Of a stretch of 7,373 nt of DNA, positions 6,770 through 7,373 are shown piece after piece (position 1 is the first letter of the stretch; each line of letters opens with the position of its first letter). The DNA comes from Chitinophagaceae bacterium (GTDB lineage: Bacteria > Bacteroidota > Bacteroidia > Chitinophagales > Chitinophagaceae), in contig JACFNM010000208.1 of the NCBI GenBank assembly GCA_019454915.1, forward strand, positions 1-7,373, given 5' to 3'. The notes under the pieces are model-generated. The model ran no database searches, was not told the DNA's origin, and was given only the letters and a program-made list of their open reading frames with translations. The position numbers and the translations under genes were made by a program.

Positions 6770-7021
6770 TTTGAGGGGGCGAAGATAAAACAGATTTAGA
6801 TAATTACAAATAAAAGAAAAAAAACGGTCAAAAAATGATTCCGTCCCACCCTAATCTCCAGGCACAAATAAGTTATTTGCCGGAAAAATGTATTTTTTAA
6901 CTAATTTCACGGCCGCAAAACGTTATGCCTGTCACATAGTATCCTGTTATTTTCTCTCAGTTTTGATAGATTAAAACCGGATTTTTAGGACTTTCATGAA
7001 GAATTAATCATTAAGAGACAC
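6770..7021. other. Divergent intergenic region between the thr leader and the plus-strand gene
   Basis: About 250 A/T-rich bases without a gene; promoters for both directions should lie here. On the minus strand, imperfect -7-like words are TTTATTTG (6807-6814), about 38 bases before the leader ATG, and TACATTTT further upstream. Neither has a convincing -33 TTG at standard spacing. On the plus strand CAGTTTTG near 6960-6967 is a 5-of-6 match to the -7 consensus. No RNA gene or insertion sequence is visible. An in-frame TAG upstream of 7022, with no ATG between, supports the start chosen for the plus-strand gene. Confidence 0.4.
6865..6879. promoter_or_regulatory. Perfect 15-base palindrome (possible operator)
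   Basis: CAAATAAGTTATTTG is a 7-bp inverted repeat around a single central base, about midway between the leader peptide and the divergent plus-strand gene. A further CAAATAA copy lies at 6807-6813. The half-site resembles the reverse complement of a Bacteroidota -7 core (TTATTTG), so it could be a bidirectional promoter-like element or a dimeric regulator site. A/T-rich DNA also yields such palindromes by chance. Confidence 0.35.
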
Positions 7022-7373
7022 ATGCCCAATTCACCATCGCTGGCGCTGACGCAATTTCAAAATTTGGTTGGTAGAAAGTTTCAGATTTACAACAGCTTAT
7101 TCACTTCTCTTCCTTTTCACAGGATAGAAAAAACCGGTATTCTTTTGTCGCTTTTGCTAAATAATTGTGAGGAAGGATATGAAAACAAACTAAGTCCGTC
7201 CCGGATTATTGAAGAGTTTTTTGATAAACACACTTCTTATGTAAAGGAGGAAGAGAGGCTGGACCTGCTTTTCCGCTTTGTACAGTATGTGGAAAGACAG
7301 GTCGTTCTTTTTGACGCCCTGGAGGATGCGGCTTTTACGACCATCAATGACATGAACGGTCCGGGCACATTGA
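7022..7373 (+). CDS. ppc: Probable phosphoenolpyruvate carboxylase, N-terminal part (cut by window edge)
   Basis: An open frame of 117 codons runs off the right edge. It begins MPNSPSLALTQFQNLVGRKF and continues with QIYNSLFTSLPFHRIEKTG at about residues 21-39, ILLSLLLNNCEEGY, and LDLLFRFVQYVERQVVLFDA at about 80-99. The visible region ends with LEDAAFTTINDMNGPGTL. From memory this matches the N-terminal part of the Bacteroidota form of PEP carboxylase, which adds bicarbonate to phosphoenolpyruvate to give oxaloacetate. The catalytic His, Arg and Lys motifs lie further in and cannot be seen, so the call rests on family recall. A Bacteroidota protein of unknown function is the alternative. It is cytoplasmic, with no signal peptide or membrane helix. 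The gene diverges from the thr operon, which fits biologically because oxaloacetate is the precursor of aspartate. ATG 7022 is the only in-frame ATG after the upstream stop. Confidence 0.62.
   Translation, partial: MPNSPSLALTQFQNLVGRKFQIYNSLFTSLPFHRIEKTGILLSLLLNNCEEGYENKLSPSRIIEEFFDKHTSYVKEEERLDLLFRFVQYVERQVVLFDALEDAAFTTINDMNGPGTL

Larger units (their letters stand above)
6570..6780 (-). promoter_or_regulatory. Putative threonine-operon attenuator / leader RNA region
   Basis: The 5' region of the thrA transcript holds a Thr/Ile-rich leader peptide frame and several potential RNA stems. The outer stem pairs 6760-6769 with 6690-6699 (10 bp) and can continue as GGCAC/GUGCC. Inside it are two small hairpins, AAAUA/UAUUU (loop CGA) and CUGCU/AGCAG (6709-6726). 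A separate stem over the leader stop codon lies at 6661-6676. A GC-rich block, GGGCCCCGCGGCTTCGGTC on the minus strand (6620-6638), follows. It is flanked by T4 upstream and an A-rich stretch downstream, so it does not look like a normal Rho-independent terminator. Attenuation by leader-peptide translation is well known for thr operons of proteobacteria. Its operation here is inferred from the peptide composition and the stems, and the switch itself is unresolved. Confidence 0.6.

Noticed and set aside
6594..6788. Plus-strand open frame of 64 codons opposite the thr leader
   Set aside because: It is the complement of the Thr/Ile-rich leader and its stems (hence runs such as VVVLVMIMV). It has no recognisable protein features and no promoter.
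1..7373. CRISPR array, tRNA/rRNA gene, insertion sequence or defence system
   Set aside because: No regularly spaced repeats, no tRNA cloverleaf or rRNA-like sequence, and no transposase or terminal inverted repeats were seen. The protein genes are mostly housekeeping.

Overview
The window looks like a chromosomal segment of a Bacteroidota bacterium, probably close to the Chitinophagaceae. The indications are a b558-type five-helix succinate dehydrogenase cytochrome b upstream of SdhA, an E. coli-like thrA-thrB-thrC cluster, a phosphoenolpyruvate carboxylase-like N-terminus of the form I associate with Bacteroidota, A/T-rich spacers, and no clear Shine-Dalgarno sequences. The genus assignment rests on remembered family resemblance and was not checked by a search.

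Layout, left to right: the minus strand carries the 5' end of sdhA (cut by the window edge), then sdhC, then a 188-residue conserved-looking protein of unknown function. Next come thrC, thrB and the fused aspartokinase/homoserine dehydrogenase gene thrA. Transcription of the minus-strand block therefore runs thrA-thrB-thrC, then the unknown gene, then sdhC-sdhA. A weak terminator-like hairpin follows thrC, and a good Bacteroidota -7 element precedes sdhC, so the block is probably at least two transcription units. On the plus strand, diverging from the thr operon, is the 5' part of a gene that I read as ppc.

The most notable element is in the roughly 450-base space between thrA and the divergent gene. 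A short minus-strand frame (6665-6769) encodes a 34-residue peptide ending ATIIITSTTTLP. This is a Thr/Ile-rich run of the kind found in the E. coli thrL leader. It is followed by a perfect 6-bp hairpin overlapping its stop codon, and it contains a 10-bp inverted repeat that pairs its start codon region with its Ile codons. This suggests translation-coupled attenuation of the threonine operon. However, no canonical GC-hairpin plus U-tract terminator is visible, so the output of the switch is unclear.

Functionally, PEP carboxylase makes oxaloacetate, the precursor of aspartate. ThrA carries out the first and third steps from aspartate to homoserine, ThrB phosphorylates homoserine, and ThrC converts the product to threonine. 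Aspartate-semialdehyde dehydrogenase is not in the window. The sdh genes belong to the TCA cycle and respiratory complex II.
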